Positions 39,248-50,104 of a stretch of 64,000 bases of DNA are shown here, one piece after another. Position 1 is the stretch's first letter; each line of letters opens with the position of its first letter. The DNA lies in NCBI RefSeq assembly GCF_001570605.1, contig NZ_BBXG01000023.1, forward strand, positions 80,437-144,436. Direction: 5' to 3'. This DNA is from Herbidospora cretacea. Lineage in GTDB: Bacteria; Actinomycetota; Actinomycetes; Streptosporangiales; Streptosporangiaceae. The translations under genes were made by a program, and so were the position numbers. The notes below the pieces were generated by a model. The model saw only the letters and a program-made list of their open reading frames with translations, did not search any database and was not told the DNA's origin.

Positions 39248-40128
39248 CCAGACGCCCCCCGCCCCCGAGCGGGATCATCATCGTCGACAAGCCCTCGGGC
39301 TGGACCTCCCACGACGTCGTCGGCAAGATGCGCGGCATCGCCGGCACCCGCAAGGTCGGCCACGCCGGCACCCTCGACCCGATGGCGACCGGCGTGCTGG
39401 TCGTCGGGGTCGAGAAGGCGACCCGCCTGCTGGGCCACCTGGCGCTGACCGAGAAGGTCTACGAGGCCACGATGCGCCTCGGCGTCTCGACCAACACCGA
39501 CGACGCCGAGGGTGAGGAGACCGGCCGCGCCTCGGCCGCGCGGGTCACCGCCGACGACGTCCACAAGGGCGTCGCGGCCCTGACCGGGCCGATCATGCAG
39601 GTCCCGCCGCAGGTCAGCGCGATCAAGGTGAACGGCGAGCGGGCCTACAAGCTGGCCCGTCAGGGCGAAGAGGTGGAGCTCCAGGCTCGGCCGATCACGG
39701 TCCACGCCTTCGAGGTCACCTCGGTCACCCTCGGTGAGTCCGTCGAGGTCACGGCTGTGATCACCTGCTCCTCGGGCACGTACATCCGCTCCCTGGCAAG
39801 GGACCTCGGCGAGGGCCTGGGCGTCGGCGGTCACCTCACGGCGCTGCGCCGCACCCGCGTCGGGCCTTATGCGGTCGAGAACGCGAAGACGATCGAGCAG
39901 CTCCAGAAGGAGTGCCGCATCCTGCCCATCGCCGACGCCGTCTCGCAGGCCTTCCCGCGCCGCGACGTGACCGAGGAGGAGGCCCGCCTGGTCTCCCACG
40001 GCGGCCGGCTCAAGGCGGCCGGCCTGGGCGAGGGCCCGATCGGCGTCTTCGCCCCCGGCGGCGAGCTCCTGGCCCTGGTCGAGGAGAAGGCCGGGGCCGC
40101 CAGGCCCCTCGCCGTCTTCGTGGGCTGA
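39244..40128 (+). CDS. truB: tRNA pseudouridine-55 synthase
   Basis: 294 residues. Conserved motifs are IIIVDKPSGWTSHDVV, GHAGTLDPMATGVLVVGV (catalytic Asp in GTLDP), MRLGVSTNTDDAEG, and SSGTYIRSLARDLG. It isomerises U55 in the T-loop of tRNAs. GTG 39244 overlaps the DHH stop. An in-frame reading from 38866 is discarded because it runs through that gene. Confidence 0.95.
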   Translation: MTRRPPPPSGIIIVDKPSGWTSHDVVGKMRGIAGTRKVGHAGTLDPMATGVLVVGVEKATRLLGHLALTEKVYEATMRLGVSTNTDDAEGEETGRASAARVTADDVHKGVAALTGPIMQVPPQVSAIKVNGERAYKLARQGEEVELQARPITVHAFEVTSVTLGESVEVTAVITCSSGTYIRSLARDLGEGLGVGGHLTALRRTRVGPYAVENAKTIEQLQKECRILPIADAVSQAFPRRDVTEEEARLVSHGGRLKAAGLGEGPIGVFAPGGELLALVEEKAGAARPLAVFVG

Positions 40129-40130
40129 AA

Positions 40131-40180
40131 GGCTTTCTTCCGTTACGGCTCCGCCTGCTCCGGCACCGCCCGCCGCCTCC
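40131..40180 (+). repeat. Dispersed 3'-end element, copy A
   Basis: Starts two bases past the truB stop and shares GGCTTTCTTCCGTTACGG and CTCCGCC, then GGCACCGCCCGCCGC, with copies at 46451 and 63948. It has the same orientation as truB. The following bases to 40361 show a GC-rich stretch with no open frame of good codon use; a GCCGTAAC near 40188 could pair back with GTTACGGC of the element. Confidence 0.65.
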
Positions 40181-40373
40181 AGGACGCGCCGTAACCGGCG
40201 CCGACCGGCGGCGTCGGCTCGCCGGGTGACGAGTCCGCAGACCTCGAACCCGCCGGTCGTGGCGAGGAGGACGGCCCGGCGCCGGGCGGGCGGGCCGTGC
40301 CCTCGGCGTCCTGGCGTTCCGGGGGGTGTGGGACGCTTAGGACGACTTAGCTTCTTGCCTGTTGGGGGTCGAC

Positions 40374-41294
40374 GTGCGTGGCTGGCTCGGACTTGACGAC
40401 GTGCCCGCGGACTGGGGCCGGTCCGTCGTCACGATCGGGGTGTTCGACGGCGTTCACCGGGGTCACCAGACGCTGGTGCGCAAGGCCGTCGAGCTGGCCC
40501 GGGAGCTCGGGGTCGCCTCGGTCGCGGTGACCTTCGACCCCCACCCCGACGAGGTGGTGCGGCCCGGCAGCCACCCCTCGCAGCTCTCGACCCCCCACCG
40601 GCGCATCGAGCTGCTCGGCGCCCTCGGCGTCGACGCCGTGCTGATCCTGCCGTTCACGCTGGAGTTCTCGCGCACCTCTCCCGAGGAGTTCGTGCAGATC
40701 GCCCTGGTCGACCGGCTCCACGCCGCCGGGGTCGTGGTGGGGGAGAACTTCCGGTTCGGCCACAAGGCCGCCGGCAACCTCGCCACCCTGCGGGAACTGG
40801 GCGAGAAATACGACTTCGTTGCCGTCGGGGTGCCCCTGGTGAGCAGCCTGGAGGACATCACGTCCTCGCTGATCCGCCAGCACCTCACCGACGGTGACGT
40901 CGCGGCCGCCGCCGACGAGCTGGGCCGCCTCCACCGGGTCGAGGGCGTGGTGGTCCGGGGCCACCAGCGCGGCAGGGCCCTGGGGTTCCCGACCGCCAAC
41001 GTGGAGTCGGCGCCCCACACCGCCATCCCGGCCGACGGCGTCTACGCCGGGTGGCTGGAGTCGCCGGACGAGCGCTGGCCCGCCGCGATCTCCATCGGCA
41101 CCAACCCCACCTTCGAGGGCGTCACCCGGACCGTCGAGGCCTACGCCCTCGACCGCGACGATCTCGACCTCTACGGCCTCCACGTCTCCGTCGACTTCCT
41201 CGCCCGGCTGCGCGACACCCTGAAGTTCGACTCCGTCGAGGCCCTGATCGAGCAGATGCGCGCCGACGTCGACGAGGTTCGACGCCTTCTTTGA
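40374..41294 (+). CDS. ribF: Riboflavin kinase / FAD synthetase
   Basis: 306 residues. The N-terminal FAD synthetase domain shows VVTIGVFDGVHRGHQTLV with the HIGH-like site, and FRFGHKAAG. The C-terminal riboflavin kinase domain has GRALGFPTANV, PADGVYAGW and SIGTNPTFEG. It makes FMN and FAD. GTG 40374 fits the family start (MRGWLGLDDVPADWG); a TTG at 40362 is in frame. Confidence 0.94.
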   Translation: MRGWLGLDDVPADWGRSVVTIGVFDGVHRGHQTLVRKAVELARELGVASVAVTFDPHPDEVVRPGSHPSQLSTPHRRIELLGALGVDAVLILPFTLEFSRTSPEEFVQIALVDRLHAAGVVVGENFRFGHKAAGNLATLRELGEKYDFVAVGVPLVSSLEDITSSLIRQHLTDGDVAAAADELGRLHRVEGVVVRGHQRGRALGFPTANVESAPHTAIPADGVYAGWLESPDERWPAAISIGTNPTFEGVTRTVEAYALDRDDLDLYGLHVSVDFLARLRDTLKFDSVEALIEQMRADVDEVRRLL

Positions 41295-41495
41295 GGCGGA
41301 TTCCATGAAGCGCGAGCCACGACCGGCCTCCGCCGGCCGCGTCTTGCTCGCCGTCTCGGCTGGTTAACGCGCGGTGGTACCTTTGAATGTCGGCTGAGCA
41401 ATCACCGGCTTCTCGTCACGGCGACTGTAGGCACGCACGGTCGTTCGCGGGATTTTGAACCAGTTTGCGCGTGCCCAGGGAACAAAGGAGAAGCA

Positions 41496-41765
41496 GTGTC
41501 GCTCGACACCGCCACGACCAAGGCCATCGTCGCCGAATACGGCGCCACCGAGGGCGACACCGGGTCCCCCGAGGTCCAGATCGCGCTGCTCAGCAAGCGC
41601 ATCAGCGACCTGACGGAGCACCTCAAGACCCACAAGCACGACCACCACAGCCGCCGCGGCCTGCTGCTGCTCGTCGGCCGCCGTCGCCGCCTGCTCAAGT
41701 ACCTGCAGGCGAAGGACATCACCCGCTACCGCTCGCTGATCGAGCGGCTGGGCCTGCGCCGATAG
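41496..41765 (+). CDS. rpsO: Ribosomal protein uS15
   Basis: 89 residues of S15 with the conserved [30 protein letters not shown] and [21 protein letters not shown]-type ribosome binding site precedes the GTG. It binds 16S rRNA early in 30S assembly. The 201-bp gap before it, after ribF, shows no gene and probably holds its promoter. A terminator follows. Confidence 0.97.
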   Translation: MSLDTATTKAIVAEYGATEGDTGSPEVQIALLSKRISDLTEHLKTHKHDHHSRRGLLLLVGRRRRLLKYLQAKDITRYRSLIERLGLRR

Positions 41766-41772
41766 TGCGCGC

Positions 41773-41804
41773 GAAGGGAGCGGTGAGGTCTCGCCGCTCC
41801 CTTC
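41773..41804 (+). terminator. Terminator after rpsO
   Basis: Arms GAAGGGAGCGG (41773-41783) and CCGCTCCCTTC (41794-41804) are perfect, with a stem that can extend into the loop by G-U pairs, followed by CTCGT. It lies eight bases past the rpsO stop. Confidence 0.8.
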
Positions 41805-42008
41805 CTCGTAACCACAACTGAATATCTCAGCACCACCCGTGAACCCAGTGCCCCGCGTCCATCCCGCGGAAAAAGAGGGCCGGTCCTCGGTAGTGGCCCC
41901 CGGTCGACGCGACCGGGCGCTTCGATCGAAGACCGGCGCCGCACCTCCGGGGAGCCGGCGAAACACCAGAAGGACGTGGGGTGACCGACCCGATCAAGGA
42001 GGTCCCCC

Positions 42009-44330
42009 GTGGAGGGTGTCCACAGCTCGGAAGCCGTTATCGACAACGGCTCCTTCGGCACGCGCACGATCCGGTTCGAGACCGGTCGACTCGCGCAGCA
42101 GGCCGCCGGATCCGCCGTCGTCTACCTCGACGACGAGACGATGATCCTTTCGGCGACCACCGCCTCGAAGAACCCCAAGGAGAACCTCGACTTCTTCCCG
42201 CTGACGGTCGACGTCGAGGAGCGCATGTACGCCGCGGGCCGCATCCCCGGCTCGTTCTTCCGCCGAGAGGGCCGTCCGTCCGAGGACGCGGTCCTGACCT
42301 GCCGTCTGATCGACCGGCCGCTGCGCCCGTCGTTCGTCAAGGGCCTGCGCAACGAGATCCAGGTCGTCGCCACCGTCATGGCGCTCCAGCCGGAGCACCT
42401 CTACGACGTCGTCGCGATCAACGCCGCCAGCCTCTCGACCCAGCTCGCCGGGCTGCCCTTCTCGGGCCCCATCGGCGGCGTCCGGGTCGCGCTGATCAGC
42501 GGCCAGTGGGTGGCGTTCCCGACCCACACCGAGCTCGAGGGCGCGACCTTCGACATGGTCGTGGCCGGCCGCGTGCTCGCCGACGGCGACGTCGCGATCA
42601 TGATGGTCGAGGCCGAGTCGACGCGTGACACGCTGAAGCTGGTCGCCGAGGGCGCGGTCGCGCCCACCGAGGAGACCATCGCCCAGGGCCTCGACGCGGC
42701 CAAGCCGTTCATCAAGGTGCTGTGCGAGGCGCAGGCGCAGGTCGCCCGGGTCGCCGCCAAGGAGACCCGCGAGTTCCCGCTCTTCCTCGACTACCAGGAC
42801 GACGCCCTGGAGGCCGTCGAGGGCGCCGTGCGCTCCGAGCTGGCCGCCGCCCTCACCATCGCGGGCAAGCAGGAGCGCGAGGCCGAGATCGACCGGGTCA
42901 AGGCCCTGGTCGGCGAGAAGCTGCTGGCCGACTTCGAGGGCCGCGAGAAGGAACTGTCGGCCGCCTACCGCAGCCTGACCAAGAAGCTGATGCGCGAGCG
43001 CGTCATCAAGGAGGGCGTCCGCATCGACGGCCGCGGCCCGAAGGACATCCGGCAGCTCAACGCCGAGGTCCACGTCGTGCCGCGCGTCCACGGCTCGGCC
43101 CTGTTCGAGCGCGGCGAGACCCAGATCCTGGGCATCACCACGCTGAACATGCTCCGCATGGAGCAGATGATCGACACGCTCAACCCCGAGCGCACCAAGC
43201 GCTACATGCACAACTACAACTTCCCGCCCTACTCGACCGGTGAGACCGGCCGCGTGGGCTCGCCGAAGCGCCGCGAGATCGGCCACGGCGCGCTGGCGGA
43301 GCGGGCGCTCATCCCGGTTCTCCCGAGCCGCGAGGAGTTCCCCTACGCCATCCGCCAGGTCTCCGAGGCCCTCGGCTCCAACGGGTCGACCTCGATGGGC
43401 TCGGTCTGCGCGTCCACGATGGCGCTGCTCGACGCCGGTGTGCCGCTCAAGGAGATGGTGGCCGGCATCGCGATGGGCCTGATCGGCGAGGGCGACCAGT
43501 TCGTCACCCTGACCGACATCCTGGGCGCCGAAGACGCCATGGGCGACATGGACTTCAAGGTCGCCGGCACCAAGGACGTCATCACCGCCCTCCAGCTCGA
43601 CACCAAGCTCGACGGCATCCCCGCCTCGGTCCTGGCCGCCGCGCTGAAGCAGGCGCGCGGCGCTCGTCTGGCCATCCTCGACGTGATGCAGGAGGCGATC
43701 GACTCCCCGGCGGAGATGAACCCGACCGCGCCGCGCATCATCACGATCAAGGTCCCGGTAGACAAGATCGGCGAGGTCATCGGCCCGAAGGGCAAGATGA
43801 TCAACCAGATCCAGGACGACACGGGCGCCGAGATCACCATCGAGGACGACGGCACGATCTACATCGGCGCCACCGACGGCCCCTCGGCCGAGGCGGCCCG
43901 GAGCGCGATCAACGCCATCGCCAACCCGCACATGCCGGAGGTCGGCGAGCGCTACCTGGGCACGGTCGTCAAGATCGCTGCCTTCGGCGCGTTCATCAGC
44001 CTGATGCCCGGCAAGGACGGACTCCTCCACGTCTCCCAGATCCGCAAGCTGCACGGCGGCAAGCGCATCGAGAACGTGGAAGACGTGATGGGCGTCGGCG
44101 AGAAGATCCAGGTGGAGATCGCCGAGATCGACTCGCGCGGCAAGCTCTCCCTGGTCCCGGTCGAGGTCGTGGAGAAGGAGGCGGCCGACAAGGCCGCCCG
44201 CGCCGAGTCCGGTGAGCCCGAGCCGGCGGCCGCCCAGGCCGACTCCGACGACGACTCCCGTGACGACGGCGGCGAGCCCCGCCGTCGCCGCACCCGCAGC
44301 CGTTCCGGACGGGACGACCGCAACTCGTGA
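42009..44330 (+). CDS. pnp: Polynucleotide phosphorylase
   Basis: 773 residues. Two RNase PH domains, a helical domain, a KH domain ([19 protein letters not shown]) and an S1 domain ([30 protein letters not shown]), then a basic-acidic tail. AAGGAGGT precedes GTG 42009. It degrades RNA 3'-5' phosphorolytically and can add tails. The stretch 41805-42008 upstream shows short stems (for example CCGGTCG/CGACCGG) and may hold a leader. Confidence 0.97.
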   Translation: MEGVHSSEAVIDNGSFGTRTIRFETGRLAQQAAGSAVVYLDDETMILSATTASKNPKENLDFFPLTVDVEERMYAAGRIPGSFFRREGRPSEDAVLTCRLIDRPLRPSFVKGLRNEIQVVATVMALQPEHLYDVVAINAASLSTQLAGLPFSGPIGGVRVALISGQWVAFPTHTELEGATFDMVVAGRVLADGDVAIMMVEAESTRDTLKLVAEGAVAPTEETIAQGLDAAKPFIKVLCEAQAQVARVAAKETREFPLFLDYQDDALEAVEGAVRSELAAALTIAGKQEREAEIDRVKALVGEKLLADFEGREKELSAAYRSLTKKLMRERVIKEGVRIDGRGPKDIRQLNAEVHVVPRVHGSALFERGETQILGITTLNMLRMEQMIDTLNPERTKRYMHNYNFPPYSTGETGRVGSPKRREIGHGALAERALIPVLPSREEFPYAIRQVSEALGSNGSTSMGSVCASTMALLDAGVPLKEMVAGIAMGLIGEGDQFVTLTDILGAEDAMGDMDFKVAGTKDVITALQLDTKLDGIPASVLAAALKQARGARLAILDVMQEAIDSPAEMNPTAPRIITIKVPVDKIGEVIGPKGKMINQIQDDTGAEITIEDDGTIYIGATDGPSAEAARSAINAIANPHMPEVGERYLGTVVKIAAFGAFISLMPGKDGLLHVSQIRKLHGGKRIENVEDVMGVGEKIQVEIAEIDSRGKLSLVPVEVVEKEAADKAARAESGEPEPAAAQADSDDDSRDDGGEPRRRRTRSRSGRDDRNS

Positions 44331-45637
44331 TGACGACGACGCTGTACCCCGGAAAGGACGGTGCGGGGGTCATCCGCCGCACCGTCCTGCCCGGTGGGCT
44401 CCGCGTGGTGACCGAGACCATGCCGACCGTGCGTTCCGTCGCGGTCGGCGCCTGGGTCGGCATCGGCTCACGTGACGAGGACCCCGAGCACACCGGCGCG
44501 ACCCACTTCCTCGAACACCTGCTGTTCAAGGGCACGCCCACGCGCGACGCGATGGAGATCTCCGCGTCGATCGAGGGCATCGGCGGCGAGATCAACGCGT
44601 TCACCGCCAAGGAGTACACCTGCTACTACGCGCGGGTCCTCGACGAGGACCTGCCGCTGGCGATCGACGTGCTGGCCGACGTGGTCACCTCGTCCCTGAT
44701 CACCCCCGACGACGTCGAGTCGGAGCGCGGCGTGATCCTGGAGGAGATCGCCATGCACGACGACGACCCCTCCGACGTGGTCCACGAGGCGTTCTCCGAG
44801 GAGCTCTACGGCGACACCCCGATCGGGCGCCCGATCCTCGGCAACGACGACACGATCAACGCCCTGACGCGTGACCGCATCCACGAGTACTACCAGCGCT
44901 TCTACCTGCCCACCCACACCGTGATCTCGGTCGCGGGCAACGTGTCCCACGAACACGTGGTGGAGCTGGTCGCCCGCGCCTACGAGCGCGCCGGGGCCCT
45001 GGGCGGCGACGCGTCGCCGATCCCGCCCCGCGTGGGCGGCGCCGGTCTTCCGGCCCACCGCGGCGTCAAGGTGGTCGACCGGCCGACCGAGCAGGCCAAC
45101 CTCGTGCTGGGCACGACCGGCGTGAGCCGTACCGACGACCGCAGGTTCGCCCTCGGCGTGCTCAACGCGGCGCTCGGCGGCGGCATGTCCTCCCGCCTGT
45201 TCCAGGAGATCCGGGAGAAGCGCGGCCTGGCCTACAGCGCCTACAGCTACACCTCGCAGTACGCCGACACCGGCCAGTTCGGGGTGTACGTCGGGTGCCT
45301 GCCCGCCAAGGTCGACGACGTCCTCAAGATCTGCCGTGACGAGATCGCCCGGGTGGTCTCCGAGGGCTTCACCGAGGAGGAGATCGTGCGCGGCAAGGGC
45401 CAGATGCGCGGCGGCCTCGTGCTGGGCCTGGAGGACACCGGTTCCCGCATGTCGCGCATCGGCAAGAGCGAGCTCGTCTACGACCGGCTCATGTCCGTCG
45501 ACGAGGTCCTGGAGCGCATCGACGCCGTGACCGCCGCCGACATCGCCGAGGTCGCCTCCGACGTGCTGACCCGGCCCCTCACCCTGGCCGTGATCGGGCC
45601 CTTCGCCGGCAAGGACTTCTCCTCGGCGGTGAGCTGA
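44327..45637 (+). CDS. M16-family zinc metalloprotease
   Basis: 436 residues of the M16B peptidase fold. The inverted zinc motif HFLEH is at 60-64, with the third ligand Glu in [18 protein letters not shown]. The second half contains [10 protein letters not shown], also typical. It processes peptides in the cytoplasm. GTG 44327 overlaps the pnp stop, and the gene usually follows pnp in actinobacteria. Confidence 0.93.
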   Translation: MMTTTLYPGKDGAGVIRRTVLPGGLRVVTETMPTVRSVAVGAWVGIGSRDEDPEHTGATHFLEHLLFKGTPTRDAMEISASIEGIGGEINAFTAKEYTCYYARVLDEDLPLAIDVLADVVTSSLITPDDVESERGVILEEIAMHDDDPSDVVHEAFSEELYGDTPIGRPILGNDDTINALTRDRIHEYYQRFYLPTHTVISVAGNVSHEHVVELVARAYERAGALGGDASPIPPRVGGAGLPAHRGVKVVDRPTEQANLVLGTTGVSRTDDRRFALGVLNAALGGGMSSRLFQEIREKRGLAYSAYSYTSQYADTGQFGVYVGCLPAKVDDVLKICRDEIARVVSEGFTEEEIVRGKGQMRGGLVLGLEDTGSRMSRIGKSELVYDRLMSVDEVLERIDAVTAADIAEVASDVLTRPLTLAVIGPFAGKDFSSAVS

Positions 45638-45654
45638 CCCACCGGCCGCGCTAG

Positions 45655-46404
<750 letters not shown>

Positions 46405-46415
46405 CCGCCCAGCCA

Positions 46416-46441
46416 CCGCGGCCGGTTGACGCCGGCTGCGG
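46416..46441 (+). terminator. Hairpin after dapB
   Basis: CCGCGGCCGG (46416-46425) pairs with CCGGCTGCGG (46432-46441) with one G-U pair and a 6-base loop, 12 bp past the dapB stop. It could end the pnp-dapB transcript. Confidence 0.55.
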
Positions 46442-46450
46442 TGAGCAGCG

Positions 46451-46505
46451 GGGCGCGGCGGGCGGTGCCAGGGTGGGCGGAGCCGTAACGGAGAGAAGGC
46501 TTCTC
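46451..46505 (-). repeat. Dispersed 3'-end element, copy B
   Basis: Read on the minus strand it begins in the stop codon of menA and gives AGCCTTCTCTCCGTTACGG, then CTCCGCC, then GGCACCGCCCGCCGC. That matches copies at 40131 and 63948. It is therefore oriented with the menA transcript rather than with dapB. Confidence 0.65.
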
Positions 46506-47379
46506 AGCCGAGGTTGATCGCGAGGCCGATCGCGAAGAGGAGCCCGAAGACGATCTGGAGGCGCCCCGTCTGCTGGAGCGTGGCGATCAGCGCCCGCCCT
46601 GAGAGGCCGTTGAGGACCTCGCGGACCGGCGGGAGAGCCAGCGGCAGGGCCAGCAGCCCCAGCGCCGCGAACGGCCGCACGAACAGCAGCGGCAGCACAC
46701 AGGCGAACGGGACCAGCAGGCACGCGGCGTAGAGGACCCGGGTGCGGCGGTCGCCGAGGACCACGGCGAGGGTGCGCTTGCCGACGGGCTCGTCGGTGTG
46801 GAGGTCGCGCAGGTTGTTGACCACCAGCAGCGCCATGGCCAGCAGCCCGACCGGGACGGCCACCCAGACCGACAGCCACGACCACCCGGTCTGCACGTAG
46901 GCGGTGCCGATGACGGCGACCAGGCCGAAGAAGAAGAACACCGACAGCTCGCCGAGCGCCCGATAGCCGTAGGGGCGCGAGCCGCCCGTGTAGAACCAGG
47001 CAGCCAGGATCGACAGCGCGCCGAACGCCAGCATCCACCACGCCGAGGTCGCCACCACCAGCGCGAGCCCCACCACGGCGGCGGCGGCGAAGCAGCCGAG
47101 CGCCGCCGTCAGGACCGCCTTGGGCGTGGCCGCCTTCGACCCGACCAGGCGCATCGGGCCGACCCGGCCGTCGTCGGTGCCGCGGACGCCGTCGCTGTAG
47201 TCGTTGGCGTAGTTGACGCCGACCTGCAGGATCAGCGCGACGAACAGGGCGGCCAGCGCCGCCCACCAGACGAAGCGGCCGTCGCCGACGGCGACGCCGG
47301 TGCCGGCGGCGACCGGGACGACCGCTGCGGGGAGAGTGCGGGGCCGCGCGCCGGCGACCCATTGAGCCGGGGTGGTCAC
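46504..47379 (-). CDS. menA: 1,4-dihydroxy-2-naphthoate polyprenyltransferase
   Basis: 291 residues with about eight membrane segments. The prenyl-diphosphate site VNYANDYSDGVRGTD (NDxxD) lies near 55-70, and a second acidic motif near the middle (NNLRDLHTDEPVGKRTLAV). It attaches the isoprenoid tail in menaquinone synthesis in the membrane. GTG 47379 overlaps the GNAT stop (GTGA). The other men genes are not in the window. Confidence 0.92.
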   Translation of the reverse strand: MTTPAQWVAGARPRTLPAAVVPVAAGTGVAVGDGRFVWWAALAALFVALILQVGVNYANDYSDGVRGTDDGRVGPMRLVGSKAATPKAVLTAALGCFAAAAVVGLALVVATSAWWMLAFGALSILAAWFYTGGSRPYGYRALGELSVFFFFGLVAVIGTAYVQTGWSWLSVWVAVPVGLLAMALLVVNNLRDLHTDEPVGKRTLAVVLGDRRTRVLYAACLLVPFACVLPLLFVRPFAALGLLALPLALPPVREVLNGLSGRALIATLQQTGRLQIVFGLLFAIGLAINLG

Positions 47380-47993
47380 GCGCGTGAGATGTCCGTCGTC
47401 ATGCGGACCATCCGGATCGGACGGCCCATGTCGAGCACCCGCTCGGCCATGTCCTCGCCCCAGCCGGCCGACTCGAGGAACCCGAGCATCGCGTAGTTCT
47501 CGGCGAACACCCAGGTCACGACCGACGAGTAGTTGTCGTCGCGCAGGTGGTCGACGGTCGCGTTGAGCAGCCGGCTGCCGTGGCCGCGCCGGATGTGGTT
47601 GGGGTCGACCAGCAGCGTGAGCAGCTCGGCGGTGAAGCCGGGGTGGAGGTCGGGGTCTTCGGCGGGGCCGTGGGAGGCCAGCCCGACGACCCGGTCGCTG
47701 GCCCGCTCGTTGGCGGTCGGCAGCGCCGCGAGGACGCCGCCCGGACCGAGCGCGCGCCATTCCTCGGTGTCGGGAACGACACGTTCCACGGCGACGAGAA
47801 CCCGATGCCGGGGGGAGGGCGGCGAGAGGATCGCCTCGTCCCACTGACGCCGCCACATCTTCTCGGCGGCGGGGCCGGTCATCTGCTGCAGCGGGCCGGG
47901 GGGCAGGAAATCGCGGTAGCCGTGCTTCCACGCCCTGATCTGGGTGCTCGTCACCGCGTCGACATCTTCGAGACGGGCAGGTCTGACACCCAT
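47376..47993 (-). CDS. GNAT-family acetyltransferase
   Basis: 205 residues. GNAT core with LLTLLVDPNHIRRGHGSRLLNATVDHL (acetyl-CoA loop RRGHGS) and VTWVFAENYAMLGFLESAGW at the end. GAAAGGAG precedes ATG 47993 at the right distance. It is coupled to menA by a 4-bp overlap; no functional link to menaquinone is known. Confidence 0.85.
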   Translation of the reverse strand: MGVRPARLEDVDAVTSTQIRAWKHGYRDFLPPGPLQQMTGPAAEKMWRRQWDEAILSPPSPRHRVLVAVERVVPDTEEWRALGPGGVLAALPTANERASDRVVGLASHGPAEDPDLHPGFTAELLTLLVDPNHIRRGHGSRLLNATVDHLRDDNYSSVVTWVFAENYAMLGFLESAGWGEDMAERVLDMGRPIRMVRMTTDISRA

Positions 47994-48031
47994 TTGGCCG
48001 GCTCCTTTCTGTGCCAATGACACCGTACTGG

Positions 48032-48571
48032 TCAGGCGGGCATCCCCGGACCTTCAGCCTGACGTCGTGCCCTATATGTCCGAGTTTTCGTGCGATTTCC
48101 ACACACGCGCATCGAGCACCACGCCCGTGACCGGTTCTTCGACGCGTCGATGAAGGCCGCCTGGCAGGTGCTCTCGACGCACACCTTAAGGCGTGGCCAC
48201 GTCCCGTCCGCGTGCGCCGCAGCGATCATGGCAACCACTTGCGCCAGCCCGCGACGCGCCGCGCCGTCGGCCGGCACGAGCCGCGGCGTCCCGCCGTCGA
48301 GGGCGACGCGCAGCGGCAGCGCCGCCAGCGCCGTCTCCAGAGGCCCGGGGGTCGTGTACGCCACCGCGTCGTGGTTGTGCCGCAGACTCGCCCTGAGACC
48401 TTCCCGCAGGTCCTTCGCCAGCGCGAGATCGGCCCCGTCGGGTTCGAGCCCGTGGCCGCGCAGCCAGTCGGACAGCGCCTGCGGAGACGTGAGGTCGTCG
48501 GTATCGGTCTCGACGTCGTAGGTGTTGACGAAGTCGCGCAGCAGCTCAGCAGGGCCGGACACGGTGATCAC
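48032..48571 (-). CDS. CGNR zinc-finger / ABATE-domain protein
   Basis: 179 residues. The N-terminal part (FVNTYDVETDTDDL) resembles the ABATE stress-induced domain. The C-terminal part has the CGNR zinc finger, CVESTCQAAFIDASKNRSRAWCSMRVCGN, with four cysteines followed by a basic tail. It is probably a DNA-binding regulator. Start GTG 48571. A small forward ORF begins 87 bp away, divergently. Confidence 0.82.
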   Translation of the reverse strand: MITVSGPAELLRDFVNTYDVETDTDDLTSPQALSDWLRGHGLEPDGADLALAKDLREGLRASLRHNHDAVAYTTPGPLETALAALPLRVALDGGTPRLVPADGAARRGLAQVVAMIAAAHADGTWPRLKVCVESTCQAAFIDASKNRSRAWCSMRVCGNRTKTRTYRARRQAEGPGMPA

Positions 48572-48657
48572 CCCTTCCGGGGAACTCTAGCCGGGAATAA
48601 CCAGACACCGCCGTAACGCTTTAACCGGTGTCGAGAATTCCTTTTGAGGAGGACCCC

Positions 48658-48753
48658 ATGCACGTCAGCTACCTGGCCTACCTGGCCTTCCAGCAGAAGA
48701 AGCGCCGCGAGCGCCTGTCCCCGGCTCCCCGTAAGCCCGCGCGAGGCGAATGA
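48658..48753 (+). CDS. Candidate 31-residue small protein
   Basis: ATG 48658 is preceded by a very strong GAGGAGG. The frame gives MHVSYLAYLAFQQKKRRE, RLSPAPRKPARGE, then TGA. About 27 of 31 codons end in G or C, as real genes here do. The first half is amphipathic or hydrophobic (SYLAYLAF) and the second is basic, suggesting membrane or RNA/DNA association. It runs opposite the last ~30 codons of the MocR gene, which are low-complexity and probably not functional. Confidence 0.55.
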   Translation: MHVSYLAYLAFQQKKRRERLSPAPRKPARGE

Positions 48754-50104
48754 CCCCCTCGGCCAGCTCGGCGCGATGTGACGCGGCGGTATGCGTGAGC
48801 CGCAGCCACGGCCCCGGTGGCTCGGCGGCGTGATAGATGGTTCCGGGGCTGACCAGCACACCCGCCCGCTGGGCGCGTTCGACGAGAGCCGATTCGTCCA
48901 GCGCGGGCGGCAGCCGCACCCACACGTGCAGCCCGCCCTTCGGGGCCGGCCCGGTCCGGACCTCGGGCAGATGCCGCCGCAGGCCTTCGAGCAGCAGGTG
49001 CCGCCGCTCGTCGATCTCACTCGCCACCTCGGCCCGGTGCCGCCGCCAGGCGGGCGCCGAGACGAACTCCAGCGCCGTCTCCTGCAACGGCCGTGCGACG
49101 AAGAACGACTCGACGATCTGCGCCGCCCGCAGCCGCGCGGCGGCCGGCCCCCGCGCGATCAGCCCCGCCACCCGCAGGCTCGGCGCCGTGATCTTGCTCA
49201 GTGACAGGACGTGGACGACCGTGCCATGCGTGTCCAGCGCCACCAGCGGCGCGGGCGGGGGAGTGGTCGCGAGATACCGGGCGAAGTCGTCCTCGACGAC
49301 GAAGGCGTTGGCCGCCCTGGCGATGTCCAGCACCTGGCGCCGGCGCTCCGGCGACTGCGTCGCGCCGGTCGGGTTCTGCAGGGTCGGCTGACAGTAGAAG
49401 ACCTTGGCCCGGGTCCGCGCGAACGCCTCCGCGAGATGGTCGGTGCGGACCCCTTCCTCGTCCATGGGCACCGGGACGATGCGCAGCCCCGCCGTCCTCG
49501 CCGTGGCCAGCGCCCCCGGATACGTCGGAGTCTCCACCAGCAGCGGGTCACCCGGCGCGGCCAGCGCCCGGAAGGCGTGCGTGAGCGCGGCCTGGCCCCC
49601 GCTGACGATCAGGACGTCGTTCTGCGTGGTCTCGGTCTCCGAGGCGAACCAGGTCCGGAGCTCGGGGATGCCCGTGCGCGGCGGCATCGACCAGGCGTCG
49701 GGTCTCTTCACGGCCCTGATCGCCGCGGCGCTCAGCTCTTTGGTCGGCCGGAGGACGGGGTTGAGGTAGCCGCCGGTGAGCGGGATCACACCGTCGGCGG
49801 GCTGCTGGAGGATCGACGTGAGGGGCGCCTCGTCGATGACCCTGTCGCTCAGCGCGACGGTCTGCCACGAGGGGTCGGTCTCACGGGGCTTCGCCGGGAT
49901 GGCCACGAACGCGCCCGCGCCCGGACGCGTGACGACGACACCCTCGGCGACCAGCTTGGCGACGGCCCTGGAGACGGTGCCGGGGGAGACGCCGTGGGCG
50001 TGGACGACCTCCCGGCTGGAGGGGAGCCGATCGCCGGGGCGGAGGGTGGCGGCGTGCGCCCGCAGGGTGTCGGCCAGACGAGCGATACTGCTATCGTCGT
50101 TCAT
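48665..50104 (-). CDS. MocR-type GntR regulator with aminotransferase domain
   Basis: 479 residues. A GntR winged helix (about 8-70, LPSSREVVHAHGVSPGTVSRAVAKLVAEGVV) is fused to a PLP-dependent fold-type I aminotransferase domain (about 110-460). The aminotransferase part has YLNPVLRPTKELSAA, VSGGQAALTHAF, CQPTLQNPTGAT and a catalytic Lys in LSLSKITAPSLRV. MocR proteins use PLP as a sensor. The final ~16 residues (Gly/Ser/Arg) overlap the small ORF on the other strand. It is divergent from an EamA transporter, a typical pairing. Confidence 0.9.
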   Translation of the reverse strand: MNDDSSIARLADTLRAHAATLRPGDRLPSSREVVHAHGVSPGTVSRAVAKLVAEGVVVTRPGAGAFVAIPAKPRETDPSWQTVALSDRVIDEAPLTSILQQPADGVIPLTGGYLNPVLRPTKELSAAAIRAVKRPDAWSMPPRTGIPELRTWFASETETTQNDVLIVSGGQAALTHAFRALAAPGDPLLVETPTYPGALATARTAGLRIVPVPMDEEGVRTDHLAEAFARTRAKVFYCQPTLQNPTGATQSPERRRQVLDIARAANAFVVEDDFARYLATTPPPAPLVALDTHGTVVHVLSLSKITAPSLRVAGLIARGPAAARLRAAQIVESFFVARPLQETALEFVSAPAWRRHRAEVASEIDERRHLLLEGLRRHLPEVRTGPAPKGGLHVWVRLPPALDESALVERAQRAGVLVSPGTIYHAAEPPGPWLRLTHTAASHRAELAEGVIRLARAYGEPGTGARGASSAGRPGRPGS

